A stretch of 55,771 nt of DNA, taken from Gammaproteobacteria bacterium. GTDB lineage: Bacteria; Pseudomonadota; Gammaproteobacteria; GCA-001735895. A model generated the notes under the pieces. It ran no database searches. It was given only the letters and a program-made list of their open reading frames with translations, and was not told where the DNA came from. Shown here in pieces: positions 10,174 to 19,779 of this stretch (position 1 is its first letter; each line of letters starts with the position of its first letter). The DNA lies in contig JABHSO010000056.1 in assembly GCA_018669845.1 (NCBI GenBank), positions 1 through 55,771 of the forward strand, given 5' to 3'. The position numbers were made by a program, and so were the translations under genes.

Positions 10174-11547
10174 TTAAGCCTTACTTAACCTGCTTTTAAT
10201 ATCCTGCTTCGCCTGTTCCATAATGGAATCCCTGTCCAGGTTATCAAGAATTTCTCTAACCACGTATTTAGGGCCACCTTCACCCCATGATTTGCCCTGA
10301 GCCAGATACTGCTCCGCTGCCTGCCCGACAATATAAGTACTGTAATAAGCCACCGCCGCCTGTGCTCCACCGGTTGCCATGGCTGATAAACCTGTCGTAC
10401 CCAATTTTAAAGCTGAAGAGACAAAGTGTACTGCCCAGACCGTGCCCATCAATAATAACATTTGAGCACCAATAGTTTTTATCAAACTGCCTGCTTCACT
10501 TTTTGACAACGGTAAACCAAATATTTTTGATAGATGCACAACCATCGATACATCTACCACAGCTGCGGCAATCAGATCGGCAACAGGTACAGGGTTAAAA
10601 GCAACAGCAACTCCCTTTGCAGCACAGTAGCTATGAATAATTTTCTGCCCAATTTCAGACCTGGCCAGAACCATACTCTGTCCCACCTGATCACTTAACT
10701 GACCGGCAAATAGTGAAGCATTAAGTGCCGATAAGGTTTTACCTTCACTTTGCAGAATTTCCCACAGTCGTGCCCGAACTTGCTCTACATTGGCCGCTGG
10801 CTTTCTGGTACTTTCAGTTTCATTTCCAGCTTCATCGAGTTGAATAATAAACTGTTCAGCCGGATCAGCCGCAGCACCCACAATATTGCGTTTATCGACC
10901 AGCCCAGCACTGTGTAATTCAAGAGAATTAAATAACCTTTCTTTTTCATGAGCCTGATAGCGATCAATTTTATTCAATACTAAAATGATCGGACGATGTT
11001 GTGCCGAGATAGTTTTCAGTGCCTGAACCTCGGTATCGGTAAGATCACCATCAACTACAAACAACACAAGTTCTGCACGTGCTGCTACATCTTTCGCTAA
11101 CTGTTCACGTTTCTCACCGTCAATTTCATTGATGCCCGGCGTATCGATCAGAAAGATATTACCGGATTCATATTCCTGCCACTGTCCCTGTTGAGCCGTT
11201 TTTGTTTCACCGTGTAACGGGCTGGTACTAAACTTTTCTTGCCCCAGCAGGGCATTCAATAAAGCGGACTTTCCAACACTGACTCGACCAAATACTGCAA
11301 TGTGTAGCTGTCCCTGCTGCATACGTTCCAGCATTTCTTCCACTTCAGCATAATCTACAGCCAATGACTCTCTGACCTGTTCAGGCACACGTTTGTCACT
11401 TAATAAATCCTGCAGGCTTTCTAATGCAAGGTCCAGATTAAACTGTCCTTCATCAGCACTCACTGCAACTTTATCTTCAGCTTTTGTTACTGAATTCTTT
11501 GAGCGCCATTCGGGTATAAAACCCTGCAGACGCTTTAATATTTTCAC
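10174..11547 (-). CDS. Era-like GTPase with DUF697-type C-terminus
   Basis: A GTPase of about 457 residues. G motifs are clear: P-loop GRVSVGKSALLNALLG, DTPGINE (G3) and NKID (G4). The C-terminal half is hydrophobic and Ala/Gly-rich, like the DUF697/YcjF tail, and probably binds the membrane. I prefer the GTG start at 11547, preceded by GAGG nine bases away; a longer reading from 11640 would overlap the upstream GTPase gene by 164 bases instead of 71. It sits downstream of a paralogous GTPase. Proteins of this type are linked to membrane or envelope stress, but the exact role is unknown. Confidence 0.85.
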   Translation of the reverse strand: MKILKRLQGFIPEWRSKNSVTKAEDKVAVSADEGQFNLDLALESLQDLLSDKRVPEQVRESLAVDYAEVEEMLERMQQGQLHIAVFGRVSVGKSALLNALLGQEKFSTSPLHGETKTAQQGQWQEYESGNIFLIDTPGINEIDGEKREQLAKDVAARAELVLFVVDGDLTDTEVQALKTISAQHRPIILVLNKIDRYQAHEKERLFNSLELHSAGLVDKRNIVGAAADPAEQFIIQLDEAGNETESTRKPAANVEQVRARLWEILQSEGKTLSALNASLFAGQLSDQVGQSMVLARSEIGQKIIHSYCAAKGVAVAFNPVPVADLIAAAVVDVSMVVHLSKIFGLPLSKSEAGSLIKTIGAQMLLLMGTVWAVHFVSSALKLGTTGLSAMATGGAQAAVAYYSTYIVGQAAEQYLAQGKSWGEGGPKYVVREILDNLDRDSIMEQAKQDIKSRLSKA

Positions 11548-12961
11548 CCAGATTATCCTCAAATTGACTGGCGACCTGTAAAGGGTGCAACTCACCCCGG
11601 CTCTGTAATGATTTTGCCAGGCTCTTACCCAGCGTTTCAAATAAAAATCCGTAAGCTATAGCATGTAACACGCCACCCGCTAAAGTCCCTGCTCCAGGAA
11701 AAGCCTTAAGAGCATTTCCTGCTACAGCAAGCAGCAGAGTTATATGTGTTCTAACATGTTTCTGCACTAATTTTAGCAGTAAATCGACATCCATTTTGCG
11801 AACTGGCACCTGATACAACTCTGACAATTCTTTTACCATCTGTGTGGCCAGATAACCCTGAATTAAAATATCAGTTCCGGGCGTTATCGCTGCTATTGCG
11901 GCGACTACTGCTTTTTTAGAATAGGAACGGGTTAGTTCTAGCGCCTGTTGATCTCGCTGCTCATCTCTTGCTTCATCAAGCTGGCTTGAAATCAGCGTAA
12001 AAACAGCACTGTCCCTGAGTTTTTCAAGGGTTTCACTGTTTTCATCAATCGATCTTTGAATGGATAACTTCAAAGGATCAAGCTGAGCTGGTAGCTGCCT
12101 TAAAAAAGCTTCTTCACTTCCATCAGGTTTTATCCGAATGGCCTGTTGAGAGCCTCCAGAACTTATCGCAACAACTGAACTTATCCCCAGTTCTTTGGCT
12201 CTTTTTTCCAGGCTGGATTTCAACAGATCCTGTTCAGCCTGAGATAAACGATCTGTTTTATTTAATACTAAAATTACTGGCTTTTTTAGCTCACTCAAAA
12301 TATGGAGTTCTTCAAGCTGACTATGCGTCAGGTCACCATCACAAACATAAATTACCAGATGAGAACGCAAGGCTTCCTGCTGTGATAGCGATTTTTTGTT
12401 TTCACCAATCTCATTCAAACCAGGCATATCCGTTAAAATTAACTGATCTCCAGCAGGACTTGTCCAACTGTATTCCTGTAAGTTTTGAGTCGTGCCGCCG
12501 GTAACCGATATTTCTATTTCAGACTCTGGTAACAAAGACTTGATAAGGCTGGATTTACCACTGCTTATTTCGCCAAACAGTGCAATATGAATGATGCCAG
12601 CCTGTCGACGCTGTTTTAATTTTTCCAGCTCATGTTCGGCCTGCGCTGTATCGATACCGTTTAATTTAGTTTGCTGTAATTTTTCATGCAGGCTTTCTTC
12701 ATCAACAGGGTGAACAACCGTTTGAGTGGACTCTAATATTTTCTTAGGTCGAAGCAGACGCATAATGAGCCAGCCGGAAAACAGTGAAAAAAGACCGAAG
12801 GCCGATAACACCAGGTAAAACACCCAGACGGGGGCCTGCTCAAGATTCTCCCGGATATTTAATAAAGTATCAGTGAGTAACACGCCCACAATCAACAACA
12901 GCAGCAGCAATACAGCTACAACCAGTAAAGTAAGCAGTTTAACAGGAGAGAGTGAGCTCAT
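11477..12961 (-). CDS. membrane-anchored GTPase, DUF697-like
   Basis: 494 residues. Two N-terminal membrane segments (about 7-30 and 42-66) are followed by a GTPase domain with P-loop GEISSGKSSLIKSLLP, DMPGLNE and NKTD. The C-terminal Ala/Gly-rich region (about 350-480, ITPGTDILIQGYL onward) matches the DUF697 style. It is paralogous to the next gene downstream, which overlaps its 3' end. The pair may act as a heteromeric membrane GTPase. No regulator is visible next to it. Confidence 0.85.
   Translation of the reverse strand: MSSLSPVKLLTLLVVAVLLLLLLIVGVLLTDTLLNIRENLEQAPVWVFYLVLSAFGLFSLFSGWLIMRLLRPKKILESTQTVVHPVDEESLHEKLQQTKLNGIDTAQAEHELEKLKQRRQAGIIHIALFGEISSGKSSLIKSLLPESEIEISVTGGTTQNLQEYSWTSPAGDQLILTDMPGLNEIGENKKSLSQQEALRSHLVIYVCDGDLTHSQLEELHILSELKKPVILVLNKTDRLSQAEQDLLKSSLEKRAKELGISSVVAISSGGSQQAIRIKPDGSEEAFLRQLPAQLDPLKLSIQRSIDENSETLEKLRDSAVFTLISSQLDEARDEQRDQQALELTRSYSKKAVVAAIAAITPGTDILIQGYLATQMVKELSELYQVPVRKMDVDLLLKLVQKHVRTHITLLLAVAGNALKAFPGAGTLAGGVLHAIAYGFLFETLGKSLAKSLQSRGELHPLQVASQFEDNLGENIKASAGFYTRMALKEFSNKS
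11557..11560 (-). promoter_or_regulatory. ribosome-binding site deciding GTG start of second GTPase
   Basis: GAGG nine bases before the GTG at 11547, inside the 3' end of the upstream GTPase gene. It supports translation of the downstream gene from within the overlap. Confidence 0.55.
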
Positions 12962-13032
12962 TGAGCCGGATAAATTCTGACTAACATTGACTAAGAATAA
13001 AAGCCATGAGGGCTAAATTCAAGTAGAATTCG

Positions 13033-16000
13033 TCAGGATTCTACTTCAACCTTTTTGCTGGAAAAAGCACTTTTGATTCTTTCTATGACACGATCAATAT
13101 CTTCACTGATGCAATAAACAGCAGGCACAAATAGTAAAGTCACAAAAAGAGCAAACAAAACACCAAAGGCAAGAGAAATAACCGCAGGGTGTAAAAACTG
13201 AGCCTGGGTTGAACGCTCTGCAAGCATGGGAGTCAAACCGACAAAAGTCGTCAGCGACGTAAGTAAGATAGGTCTAAAACGTTTGACGCCCGCCTCTATC
13301 ACTGCCTCAATTGCAGTTATTCTTTTTTCTCTCAGGCGCCCAATATAATCCATCAATACCAGGTTATCATTAATTACCACTCCTACTGCGGCCCCTATTC
13401 CAAAATATGAATACAGAGCCATTGGTGTATTAAAAATCAGGTGGCCATAAACAGCACCCATAAATCCGAATGGAATCGCTGACATAATAATAATGGGCTG
13501 CCAGTAAGACTTAAAAGCAATAGCAATCAATGCATACATCATAAACAGTGCAACGGCATAAAGACTCATGACTTCTTTAAAAAATTCTTCTTCACCTTCA
13601 GCCTGCCCTTCTTTTCTCAGCTGTAAGCCGGGGTATTTTGCTTTCCAGTCTGGAATAAAATCTTTTTCCATCTCATCCGAAATTTCCTTTCTATCATCAC
13701 CGCTCAATTCAGCATCAATATAAGCACTTCTACGACCATCTCTGCGGTTAATTTTTTTAATACCTGGAGCAAATTCAACACTCACCACAGATAATAAAGG
13801 CAGCTCTCTTCCGTCATTAGTACGGAACCTGAAATCATCCAGACTATCCAGATTACGCCGGGTATTTTTAGGATAACGAACCATCACTTTGACATCACCA
13901 AAAGCTCTGGGCAGGCGCTGTACTTCTTCACCGTAATAAGCCTGTCGAACCTGCTTTGAAACAGCAGCCAGATCTATGCCCAGTTTTTTCGCTCCAGGTA
14001 ATAATGAAAAATGTAATTCATCAGCAGTACCCTGTAAATCATTACGCACATAGAATACGTTTTCAAATGTTCTGAGCTTAGCTTCAAGGTCAGCCACGGC
14101 CTGACGTAAAATATCCAGATCAGGATGTTCGACCGAATAATTAATACGTTGTGAGGCATTATTTATAGTGTAATCAACGGTTACGGATTGAGCATCAGGA
14201 ATATCTCCAACCAGCTCACGTAATCGATTTGCAGTTTCCTTCGCTGACAACTGCCTGACCTCAGGAGGAGCCAGTTTTACCAATGCCAGAACACTGTCTC
14301 TGCGCGCACGGGTATACCAGTTTTCAACCAGTTGCCCACCACCTTCAGCTGACTCTGCATTAATTTCTTCTTCCAGCTTTTTTTCAGCCCTTTGTAATTG
14401 TTGCAGTATTTCCATTGCGCGACTATAGGAGGAACCGTCAGGCATCGTGACATTGATATTCACCTGGTCACTTTCTATTTCAGGCATGAATGAAAACTTC
14501 ACCCAACCTGATGCAAAAACACTCACGCTAATGATAAAAAATGCAATGAAAGTTGCAGCAGTGAAATATCTCTGCCTTAAAGCCGCAGATAAGATTGAAC
14601 GATAAGTACCTTTAGCAAAAGTCACCACAGACTGTTCAATTCTTTGCTGCAACCGGGCAATGCCTTTTACCTTTTTTCTATGTTTCAACTTTCTCAAATG
14701 AGCAGGCAGAATAAGAAATGCTTCAATTAAAGATAAGATTAAAGCAACGCTGATAACAATGGATAACTGCCGCGTTATTTGCACCACTTCACCTGTTAAA
14801 AACAACCAGGGAAGAAAAGCAACAATCGTGGTTAATACCGCAAAGATAACCGGCTTTGCCACCATTTTAGTGCCTTCAATTGCAGAATCCACTCCACCAT
14901 CATGCAACGAGCTATGGTGATGGATACTTTCACCCACCACGATGGCATCATCCACCACGATGCCGATGACCAGTAGAAAAGCAAATGTTGAGATGACATT
15001 TAACGAAACATCATTAACCGGTAACATCGATAAAGTACCAAGAAAAGCAACGCCTATACCCACAGTAACCCACAGAGCAACAACGGGTCGTAAGGTGAAT
15101 ATTAAAATCAGGAATACCAGCAACAAACCCGATAAAGCAGCTCGGGATATGGTAGCCATGCGGTTTGAATAAATTTCAGATGAGTCCCACCACAACGTCA
15201 AACTAACCCCGTCTGGCATACGTTTACGTGCACCTTTAAGCCATTCCTTCATCGATTCACTGGCTTTGACTACATCCATCTTATCCGAGGTTTTGACTTG
15301 AACCAGTACTGCACTTTGACCATTTATTGTAGCTAAAATCTCTTCGTCGATATATCCATCTACTACTCGAGCTACATCACCAACACGCACAACCCCGCCC
15401 TGTTTGCTTTGACTGAGGATAATATCTTCAAAGTCCTGCTCGTTATCAGCCATATTTCTGGCACGTAATAGCACATCACCATTTGCAGTCCGCACACTGC
15501 CAGAAGATAAGTTGATTGAGCTTGCCCGAATAGCATTCGCGACATCATCAAAAGTCAGGCCATATTGACGCATAGCCTGTTCTGACAATTCGATAGAAAC
15601 TTCTTCCTGCCTGTCACCAAATAATTCAACAACCGAAATATGGCTAAGCTGGGCAACTTCTTCGCGAATCTGTTCGGCCAACCGGGTCAATTCTCTTTCC
15701 GATAAGTCGCCATGGACTGCCAGGCGAATCATTTCCTGACGTCGATCACTCAGCCTGACCTGAGGTGACTCAATTTCTCGAGGCAGGGAACTCACCCCAT
15801 CCACTCTTAATTTGACATCATTTAGAAACTCAGCGATATCAACTTTGGCATTTGCTTCAATACGAATAGTGGCTGAACCTTCGCTTACTTCAGAGCGTAT
15901 ATGTTCAACATTTTCCAGGTCAGAGAAAGACTCTTCCAGCCGTACAACTACCTGTTCTTCAAGTTCCTGTGGTGCGGCTCCTGGCCACACTATCGATACG

Positions 16001-16140
16001 TTGACGGTATTGGACTTTGTCTGTGGAAATGCCTCCCGCTCAATATTCGCATAACCGAGTACACCCACTAACAATATACCAACCATTAATAAATTGGCAG
16101 CTACCGGGTTGTGAGCAAACCAGTCAATCAATCTACCCAT
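13033..16140 (-). CDS. RND multidrug/hydrophobe efflux permease (AcrB type)
   Basis: A proton-driven inner-membrane RND pump of about 1035 residues. It has the N-terminal segment PVAANLLMVGILLVGVLGY, two large periplasmic loops, and the proton-relay pair Asp-Asp in GIVVDDAIVVGES in the fourth membrane helix. The C-terminal half repeats the fold and ends in a hydrophobic block plus a basic tail. The start at 16140 (MGRLIDWF) overlaps the membrane-fusion gene by 8 bases and gives the usual N-terminus; an ATG ten codons earlier is possible. It belongs to the HAE-1-like branch rather than heavy-metal CusA, since no methionine triad is evident. No TolC-type gene lies nearby. Confidence 0.92.
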   Translation of the reverse strand: MGRLIDWFAHNPVAANLLMVGILLVGVLGYANIEREAFPQTKSNTVNVSIVWPGAAPQELEEQVVVRLEESFSDLENVEHIRSEVSEGSATIRIEANAKVDIAEFLNDVKLRVDGVSSLPREIESPQVRLSDRRQEMIRLAVHGDLSERELTRLAEQIREEVAQLSHISVVELFGDRQEEVSIELSEQAMRQYGLTFDDVANAIRASSINLSSGSVRTANGDVLLRARNMADNEQDFEDIILSQSKQGGVVRVGDVARVVDGYIDEEILATINGQSAVLVQVKTSDKMDVVKASESMKEWLKGARKRMPDGVSLTLWWDSSEIYSNRMATISRAALSGLLLVFLILIFTLRPVVALWVTVGIGVAFLGTLSMLPVNDVSLNVISTFAFLLVIGIVVDDAIVVGESIHHHSSLHDGGVDSAIEGTKMVAKPVIFAVLTTIVAFLPWLFLTGEVVQITRQLSIVISVALILSLIEAFLILPAHLRKLKHRKKVKGIARLQQRIEQSVVTFAKGTYRSILSAALRQRYFTAATFIAFFIISVSVFASGWVKFSFMPEIESDQVNINVTMPDGSSYSRAMEILQQLQRAEKKLEEEINAESAEGGGQLVENWYTRARRDSVLALVKLAPPEVRQLSAKETANRLRELVGDIPDAQSVTVDYTINNASQRINYSVEHPDLDILRQAVADLEAKLRTFENVFYVRNDLQGTADELHFSLLPGAKKLGIDLAAVSKQVRQAYYGEEVQRLPRAFGDVKVMVRYPKNTRRNLDSLDDFRFRTNDGRELPLLSVVSVEFAPGIKKINRRDGRRSAYIDAELSGDDRKEISDEMEKDFIPDWKAKYPGLQLRKEGQAEGEEEFFKEVMSLYAVALFMMYALIAIAFKSYWQPIIIMSAIPFGFMGAVYGHLIFNTPMALYSYFGIGAAVGVVINDNLVLMDYIGRLREKRITAIEAVIEAGVKRFRPILLTSLTTFVGLTPMLAERSTQAQFLHPAVISLAFGVLFALFVTLLFVPAVYCISEDIDRVIERIKSAFSSKKVEVES

Positions 16141-17296
16141 TGTTGTCGTTGACCTTTTCCATGGTGACAACTTCCATTCCCTGAATCGGGTTGCGGATAG
16201 GTGAAATCACCACTGATTCCCCTAATTTGACATCTCCCTGAATAATGACCGCTTCAGGTGATTTATACTTCACTTCGATGGTTCTCATCTCAAGCCGTTG
16301 TTTATCATTCACCACATATATTTTATTGGAGGATCGTAGTGCTGAACGAGGAATAATCAGCGCATTTTTTATACTCTGCCCATGAATCTGCGCCGTCACA
16401 AACAGTCCAACAGCCATCGGCATTTTATTGTTGCCACTGGCATAAGGGTTTTCAACTTCGGCAGTGGCATACAGCAGTCGACTATCCTGTTCAAAGGAAG
16501 CATCTATACGAGTAAGCCTGCCCTGCCATGTTCTCTCTTTACCAGCAACTTTAGCCTTAAAGTCCACTCTAGGGGCATTATCTGTTCCCGCAACATAACC
16601 TATCGGTAAATTTAAATAAGCTAGCTGCTGATCGGTTATCGCCAATCTTAACTTTACCTTACCTGTTGCAAAACCTCGTCCCAGTGCACTGCCAGCCACC
16701 ACATATTGCCCCACATTAGCCTGGATTGATTTTATTCGGCCCGTAAACGGTAAAGAAACTTTTGTACGACTCAGGTTTAATTTAGCTAAAGCTATATCTG
16801 CCTGAACCGCTTTTAAATTCGCATTGGCTTCGGCAAGCTGAGGTTTTTTTAATGCTAACGCCGAAGGGTTTTTAGCATTTTTCAATTGATGGCGAGCGAC
16901 TTCTGCATCGGCCTTAGCCTGTTTTACCCTAACATCTGCTTCTGCGAGACGCGCCTGTGTGCGCTTTAATGCCAGCTGATAATCAGCATCGTCTATCCAC
17001 AACAGAGGTTCATTAGCTTTAAACCGTCCACCTTCAATAAATTCAGGAGAAATTGCTTTGATCATGCCACTAAGCTGAGAGATTAAGTCAACTTCAATAT
17101 TTGCTTTAACTTCTGCCTGCGTTGAAATCATCAACGTCATATCACGATGTTTAACCTTATCCACAAAGATGCTAGGGGCATGTTTTACTTCATCTTTTTT
17201 CTCTGGCTCAGGTTTATTCATGTCCAGCATGACAGCAACTGCCGTACCAGCAGCTATCATAATAATTGGAGCTACAATTTTAATAAAAAGATTCAT
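16133..17296 (-). CDS. RND periplasmic adaptor (membrane fusion protein)
   Basis: A 387-residue HlyD/AcrA-type adaptor that links the RND pump to an outer-membrane channel. It has an N-terminal membrane anchor (6-24), a lipoyl-like half domain (QAEVKANIEVDLISQLSG), an Ala/Lys-rich helical hairpin (about 115-180), the second lipoyl half (LPFTGRIKSIQANVGQYV) and beta-barrel/membrane-proximal domains ending with VVISPIRNPIQGMEVV. It is the first gene of a two-gene operon and its stop overlaps the permease start. The promoter must lie in 17297-17467, before the repeat element. Confidence 0.92.
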   Translation of the reverse strand: MNLFIKIVAPIIMIAAGTAVAVMLDMNKPEPEKKDEVKHAPSIFVDKVKHRDMTLMISTQAEVKANIEVDLISQLSGMIKAISPEFIEGGRFKANEPLLWIDDADYQLALKRTQARLAEADVRVKQAKADAEVARHQLKNAKNPSALALKKPQLAEANANLKAVQADIALAKLNLSRTKVSLPFTGRIKSIQANVGQYVVAGSALGRGFATGKVKLRLAITDQQLAYLNLPIGYVAGTDNAPRVDFKAKVAGKERTWQGRLTRIDASFEQDSRLLYATAEVENPYASGNNKMPMAVGLFVTAQIHGQSIKNALIIPRSALRSSNKIYVVNDKQRLEMRTIEVKYKSPEAVIIQGDVKLGESVVISPIRNPIQGMEVVTMEKVNDNNG

Positions 17297-17680
17297 GAGG
17301 TAACTTTATTAATGGTCTGATTTTTTTGTGAAAGAGGCAATATATTGCCTTGAATTAGTAAGGTTGTAAAACAACCTAAGATGATATTGATATATCAAAG
17401 AAGCAAGTAACGATACTAATTTTATGGATTAACACGAAGCTATTAACATATTGAAAAATTTCAGTATCTACTCAGCGAGTTTTAAGATTAGATAGCTTTA
17501 AAGATTTTTTCACCACGAAGACACGAAGGTACATCGTTATTTAGTAATAAAGTTTTTAAAATTATGACAATGACTGATTTATCCAATTACTTTTAGCATT
17601 ATTTGCTTTTCTTCGTGAGCTTCGTGTCTTCGTGGTGAATATTTTTTGACTTTTTTGAATACGCTGAGTAGTTACAAATC
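17297..17680. other. intergenic region with MITE-like element
   Basis: No gene is seen in these 384 bases. The part next to the adaptor gene should hold its promoter. The rest is the inverted-repeat element described separately. It separates the efflux operon from the two-component pair, and all these genes point the same way. Confidence 0.55.
17468..17671. mobile_element. MITE-like inverted-repeat element
   Basis: About 204 bases. A perfect 10-bp outer inverted repeat (17468-17477 CTACTCAGCG; 17662-17671) encloses a perfect 20-bp inner inverted repeat (17509-17528 and 17620-17639, TTCACCACGAAGACACGAAG). Between the inner arms are 91 AT-rich bases without coding capacity. The right end (CTTCGTG units plus TTTTGACTTTTTT) recurs near 276-312. 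No target-site duplication could be established. Confidence 0.55.
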
Positions 17681-18976
17681 TCAATGAATGATACTCTCAG
17701 GAAGTTTCACCACAAATTTTGAACCACTTCCAACAGAGCTCTCTATCTCAAGTTTAAGTCCGTAGTTATTACAAATATTCATCACCAGGTGCAATCCAAG
17801 TCCACATCCAGGGCTATCGGGGCTGTGATAGCAGCGTTCAATAATATGATCAATATCACCTTCATCAATACCGCGCCCCGTATCCTCAACGGAAAACCAG
17901 TCATCTGACACTGTGACACATATTTCACCGTTATCAGTGTTATTGATAGCATTCTGTACAAGATTACCCAGAATGATCGTTAGATGGCCTTCTGGCATTC
18001 TTACCATCACATGAGAATTACTCTTTAATTTTAAAGATAAATGTTTCTCAGCAGCTCTAGTCTTGTACTCCTGTAATATATCCTGAAACACTGCGCTTAC
18101 CTGTATTCGAGGAATAGTTTTATCAGAAGTTATTACGGTAGAACGTGCAAAATATAACAGGGATTCAATTACTCCCCGCATATATTTTGTGGATGAATTA
18201 ATTCGATCTATGGTTCTTTGCTGGTTTTTGGATATATCACTATTTAATTCCAGTAGCTCTATTGACGTTGAAATTACTGATACAGGTGTCCTTAACTCAT
18301 GACTGACAGCAGCAGTGAAAGACTGTTCTCTTTCAACAAATGCATCCATCCTGTCCATAAACTGATCTATAGATTTAGCAATTAAACCCACTTCATAATC
18401 TCGATATTTTTCTTCGATTCTTACATTACGAATTGTTGGGTCTATGTTGGCAACTTCCTCTGCAAGGTTACTCACCGGTAACAAAAACTTCCGTGTTAAC
18501 CATAGCCCTATTCCCAACAGGAAAAAAGCCGCTACAAATCCACCACCTATCAAAATGACCAGCAGAACATCTCCATACCTTGACAGGTGTGTTACATCAA
18601 ATGCCAGGTAAAGACGATCATCATTCAGGTCAAGAATAGCCACATGATAAGTTATATCACCGACGGTAAGTCCACTATGAATGTTTGGGTCAAGTACTTT
18701 GAGATATTCAGGAACGGGAGCTTCACTATCTCGACTCAACAAATAACCATGAACAGACGCTGTTTTTGGCATTGCAGTTCCTTCAGGGTCAGCCGCAAGT
18801 TCACTGACTAATTCATCAACCTCATGCCCAACCAGCGTATTCAACATCGCATACTCAAGTTTATCGATCATGACCCAGATAAATAATGAATAAGAGAGAC
18901 TACTAATAGCCGCAATGATAATAAACATGGTTGCGATCCGACTGTGTAGACGGTACCTGTTATTCTGCTTCTGCAA
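17681..18976 (-). CDS. two-component sensor histidine kinase
   Basis: A 431-residue membrane sensor kinase. Two membrane segments (about 15-36 and 137-160) flank a periplasmic domain of about 100 residues. A HAMP-like linker (about 160-215) follows, then the dimerisation helix with His226 (SHELRTPVSVI), the N box (GNLVQNAINN), and the G boxes (VEDTGRGID, GCGLGLHLV). It overlaps the upstream OmpR-type regulator gene by 17 bases and is its evident partner. The signal is unknown; the upstream location of the efflux pump is only suggestive. Confidence 0.92.
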   Translation of the reverse strand: MQKQNNRYRLHSRIATMFIIIAAISSLSYSLFIWVMIDKLEYAMLNTLVGHEVDELVSELAADPEGTAMPKTASVHGYLLSRDSEAPVPEYLKVLDPNIHSGLTVGDITYHVAILDLNDDRLYLAFDVTHLSRYGDVLLVILIGGGFVAAFFLLGIGLWLTRKFLLPVSNLAEEVANIDPTIRNVRIEEKYRDYEVGLIAKSIDQFMDRMDAFVEREQSFTAAVSHELRTPVSVISTSIELLELNSDISKNQQRTIDRINSSTKYMRGVIESLLYFARSTVITSDKTIPRIQVSAVFQDILQEYKTRAAEKHLSLKLKSNSHVMVRMPEGHLTIILGNLVQNAINNTDNGEICVTVSDDWFSVEDTGRGIDEGDIDHIIERCYHSPDSPGCGLGLHLVMNICNNYGLKLEIESSVGSGSKFVVKLPESIIH

Positions 18977-19637
18977 GTCTGTACCCTACCCCATGAATAG
19001 TGTGTAAAAGTTTTACCGGACTCGCTTTATCTATTTCATTTCGAATTGCATAAATATGCGCCCTTAACACTTCACTATCAGGTGGGTTATCTAGCCAGAT
19101 TTCCTGTTCTATCTCCTGTCGGGTAACAACCCTATGAGTATTTGTCATCAGGATTACAAGAATTTTGCGCGGAACAGGTTTAAGTAACAGAGTTCTATTT
19201 GCTCTTTTAAGAATCATCGTACCAGGATTGTATTCAAGATCTGAAACTACCAGAGTTTTATTAACCACCTGTTGATGATTTCTTCTATTAAGAGCATTGA
19301 TTCTAGCTTCAAGTTCTTTCAGGGAAAAAGGCTTTACCAGATAATCATCAGTACCAGAGTCAAAACCTTTTAACTTATCCTGTTCAGTATCTCGCGCCGT
19401 CAACATGATAACAGGTATATCATTTTGGGCATTTTGACGTAATTGCTGACAAAACTGGTATCCATTCATACCAGGTAACATTACATCCAGCACTATAACA
19501 TTATAACTTTCATTCAAAGCCAGATGCATACCGGTAATACCATCAGCGGCATAATCGATAATATGACCCTGGCATTCTAAATATTCAGTTATATTAAGGG
19601 CCAGATCATTATTATCTTCAACAAGAAGAACTTTCAT
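18960..19637 (-). CDS. OmpR/PhoB-type response regulator
   Basis: A 225-residue regulator. The receiver domain (1-115) has the acidic pair Glu7/Asp8, phosphoacceptor Asp51 (VIVLDVMLPG), Thr in MLTARD and Lys in LVKPFS. The C-terminal winged helix (about 130-222, ending IHGVGYRL) binds DNA. It is the first gene of the operon with the histidine kinase. All catalytic residues are standard, in contrast to the NarL-type regulator downstream. Confidence 0.94.
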   Translation of the reverse strand: MKVLLVEDNNDLALNITEYLECQGHIIDYAADGITGMHLALNESYNVIVLDVMLPGMNGYQFCQQLRQNAQNDIPVIMLTARDTEQDKLKGFDSGTDDYLVKPFSLKELEARINALNRRNHQQVVNKTLVVSDLEYNPGTMILKRANRTLLLKPVPRKILVILMTNTHRVVTRQEIEQEIWLDNPPDSEVLRAHIYAIRNEIDKASPVKLLHTIHGVGYRLAEAE

Positions 19638-19779
19638 AGAACCTCAATTAAATTAACCTAGATTAATTATACAATAATAATGTGAAAATTTCGTATATAA
19701 CAAACGATGATTGAATTAGACAAATCATCTATCAGACTAAGAATAAATTATTTAAACGCTGATTGACTCACACCCCCCT

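Noticed and set aside
13033..17296. Heavy-metal (CusA/CzcA) efflux system linked to the copper island
   Set aside because: The permease is of the AcrB-like kind, no methionine-rich site is evident, and it lies more than 17 kb from the copper genes.
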